From contig CALAFU010000232.1 in the NCBI GenBank assembly GCA_937891325.1, positions 1-5,682 of the forward strand: a stretch of 5,682 bases of DNA, read 5' to 3'. The translations under genes were made by a program, and so were the position numbers. Shown in pieces: positions 4,742 through 5,682 of this stretch. The notes below the pieces were generated by a model. That model saw only the letters and a list, made by a program, of their open reading frames with translations, did no database searches and was not told where the DNA came from. This DNA is from an uncultured Candidatus Melainabacteria bacterium (lineage in GTDB: Bacteria > Cyanobacteriota > Vampirovibrionia > Gastranaerophilales > Gastranaerophilaceae). Every line of letters begins with the position of its first letter. The stretch's first letter is position 1.

Positions 4742-5682
4742 ATGGAACGTTTTATTGGCATCATTGGTATGGTCATTTTGTTAGCAATTGCTTTTGCATT
4801 GTCAAATAACAAAAAGGCTATCAACTACAAAACAGTTGGTGTAGGCTTAGCTCTACAAATTATTTTTGGTATTTTTATTTTTAAGGTGCCTGTTGGTCAA
4901 AAAATATTTTTATGGTTAGGTGAAGTTATCGTTAAATTGTTAGAATTTGCTAACGTTGGTGGTAAATTCGTTTATGGTCCATTACTAGATGATAAACAAA
5001 TGGGTACAGTGTTTGGTTGCTCAATCCCATTTGCTTTCCAATTAATTAGTGCAACAGTATTCATGATGATGATAGTAAACATTCTTTACTACTACGGAAT
5101 CATGCAAAGAGTTGTAACTGTTTTAGGTAAAGCGATGAACAAACTAATGAAGGTTAGTGGTGCAGAAGCTTTATCAAACGTAGCGAGTGCTTTTGTAGGT
5201 CAAGTTACAGCACAAATTATGATTAAACCTTACTTGGCAAAATTAACTCGTTCAGAATTACTTGCATCTATGGCAGGTTCTATGGCTTGTACATCAGGTG
5301 CTATGATGCCTGTATACGCAATGATGGGTATTCCAATCGTTTATGTTTTAGCTTCAGCAATTATGGCTATTCCAGGGGCTTTGGTTATGACAAAACTTGT
5401 TTACCCAGAAACAGGCGAACCTGAAACAATGGAAAATATTAAATTAAGCCGTCGTAAAACTCACTCAAACGTATTTGATGCGATTGCATCAGGTGCATCT
5501 GAAGGTATGATGGTTTCTTTAAACGTTGTTGCAATGTTACTTGCAATCGTAGCTTTAATTGCAATGATTGACTATATCTTAGCAGCATTCGGTGGTTGTA
5601 TTGCTAACTTGTTCCACTTAACAGGACCTGTTTTAGGCTTTGACTTCCAAGCATTATCATTAAAGATGATTTTAGGTAAATG
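4742..5682 (+). CDS. nupC: Concentrative nucleoside transporter family protein (CNT/NupC), 3' end cut off by window; divergent substrate motif
   Basis: The frame starts MERFIGIIGMVILLAIAFAL and stays open to the window end: 313 codons plus two bases of about 400-420 expected. The family is inner-membrane, ion-coupled nucleoside uptake. Hydrophobic segments lie near 4-20, 31-48, 93-115, 175-195, 197-217 and 258-283. Family hallmarks are LSNVASAFVGQ (144-154), IKPYLAKLTRSEL (161-173), and DAIASGASEG (246-255) leading into VAMLLAIVALIAMID (263-277). The core signature, usually N-I-F-x-G-Q-T/S-E, reads S-A-F-V-G-Q-V-T-A-Q (149-158). The Asn, Thr/Ser and Glu are replaced by Ser149, Val155 and Thr156, while Gly153 and Gln154 remain. 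Likewise the usual GFATIAGSV is GSMACTSGAMM (179-189). The second ligand motif (NEFVAY in relatives) lies beyond the window. Transport by the fold is secure; nucleoside specificity and sodium coupling are not, so the symbol is a family label. It has its own promoter and ribosome binding site and is divergent from the exported-protein gene. Confidence 0.9.
   Translation, partial: MERFIGIIGMVILLAIAFALSNNKKAINYKTVGVGLALQIIFGIFIFKVPVGQKIFLWLGEVIVKLLEFANVGGKFVYGPLLDDKQMGTVFGCSIPFAFQLISATVFMMMIVNILYYYGIMQRVVTVLGKAMNKLMKVSGAEALSNVASAFVGQVTAQIMIKPYLAKLTRSELLASMAGSMACTSGAMMPVYAMMGIPIVYVLASAIMAIPGALVMTKLVYPETGEPETMENIKLSRRKTHSNVFDAIASGASEGMMVSLNVVAMLLAIVALIAMIDYILAAFGGCIANLFHLTGPVLGFDFQALSLKMILGK

Overview
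The window is AT-rich bacterial DNA using the standard code, with Shine-Dalgarno leaders of the AGGA/AAGGAG type, a Sec/lipoprotein export system and the non-mevalonate (DXP) isoprenoid pathway. The overall look (low GC, a lipobox amino-acid binding protein, long perfect intrinsic terminators, lineage-restricted exported proteins) reminds me of the gut Gastranaerophilales (Vampirovibrionia, 'Melainabacteria'). That is an impression, not something the window proves. There is no rRNA, tRNA, CRISPR array, transposase or integrase.

Layout from left to right. (1) At 3-788 (+) is the 3' part of an unrecognised alanine/glycine-rich protein with a long glycine-zipper hydrophobic segment. It ends at a 44-nt perfect palindrome that can terminate transcription from both sides. 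(2) At 904-1083 (-) is a 59-codon orphan gene with a strong ribosome binding site, read towards that terminator. (3) At 1261-2394 (-) is dxr, complete, with its own intrinsic terminator and a TATAAT-type promoter. (4) At 2490-3272 (+), divergent from dxr, is a polar amino-acid ABC transporter substrate-binding lipoprotein with no permease or ATPase beside it. (5) At 3273-3464 is a short, repeat-rich intergenic stretch between convergent genes. (6) At 3465-4655 (-) is an exported two-part protein of unknown function: a TrbI/VirB10-like 'pore' half, a glycine-rich segment, and a DUF4352-like beta-sandwich half. (7) From 4742 (+) to the window end is the 5' part of a concentrative nucleoside transporter (CNT/NupC family). 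Its substrate/sodium motif is clearly different from the family consensus.

The genes do not form one operon. Each has its own leader and most have their own terminator, so the window reads as a run of single-gene transcription units: isoprenoid synthesis (dxr), amino-acid uptake (binding protein), nucleoside or related uptake (CNT), and three proteins of unknown role. I do not see a multi-gene undescribed system. The points most worth a second look are the altered CNT signature, the two unrelated proteins with glycine-zipper segments, the 59-residue orphan, and the structured intergenic repeats.
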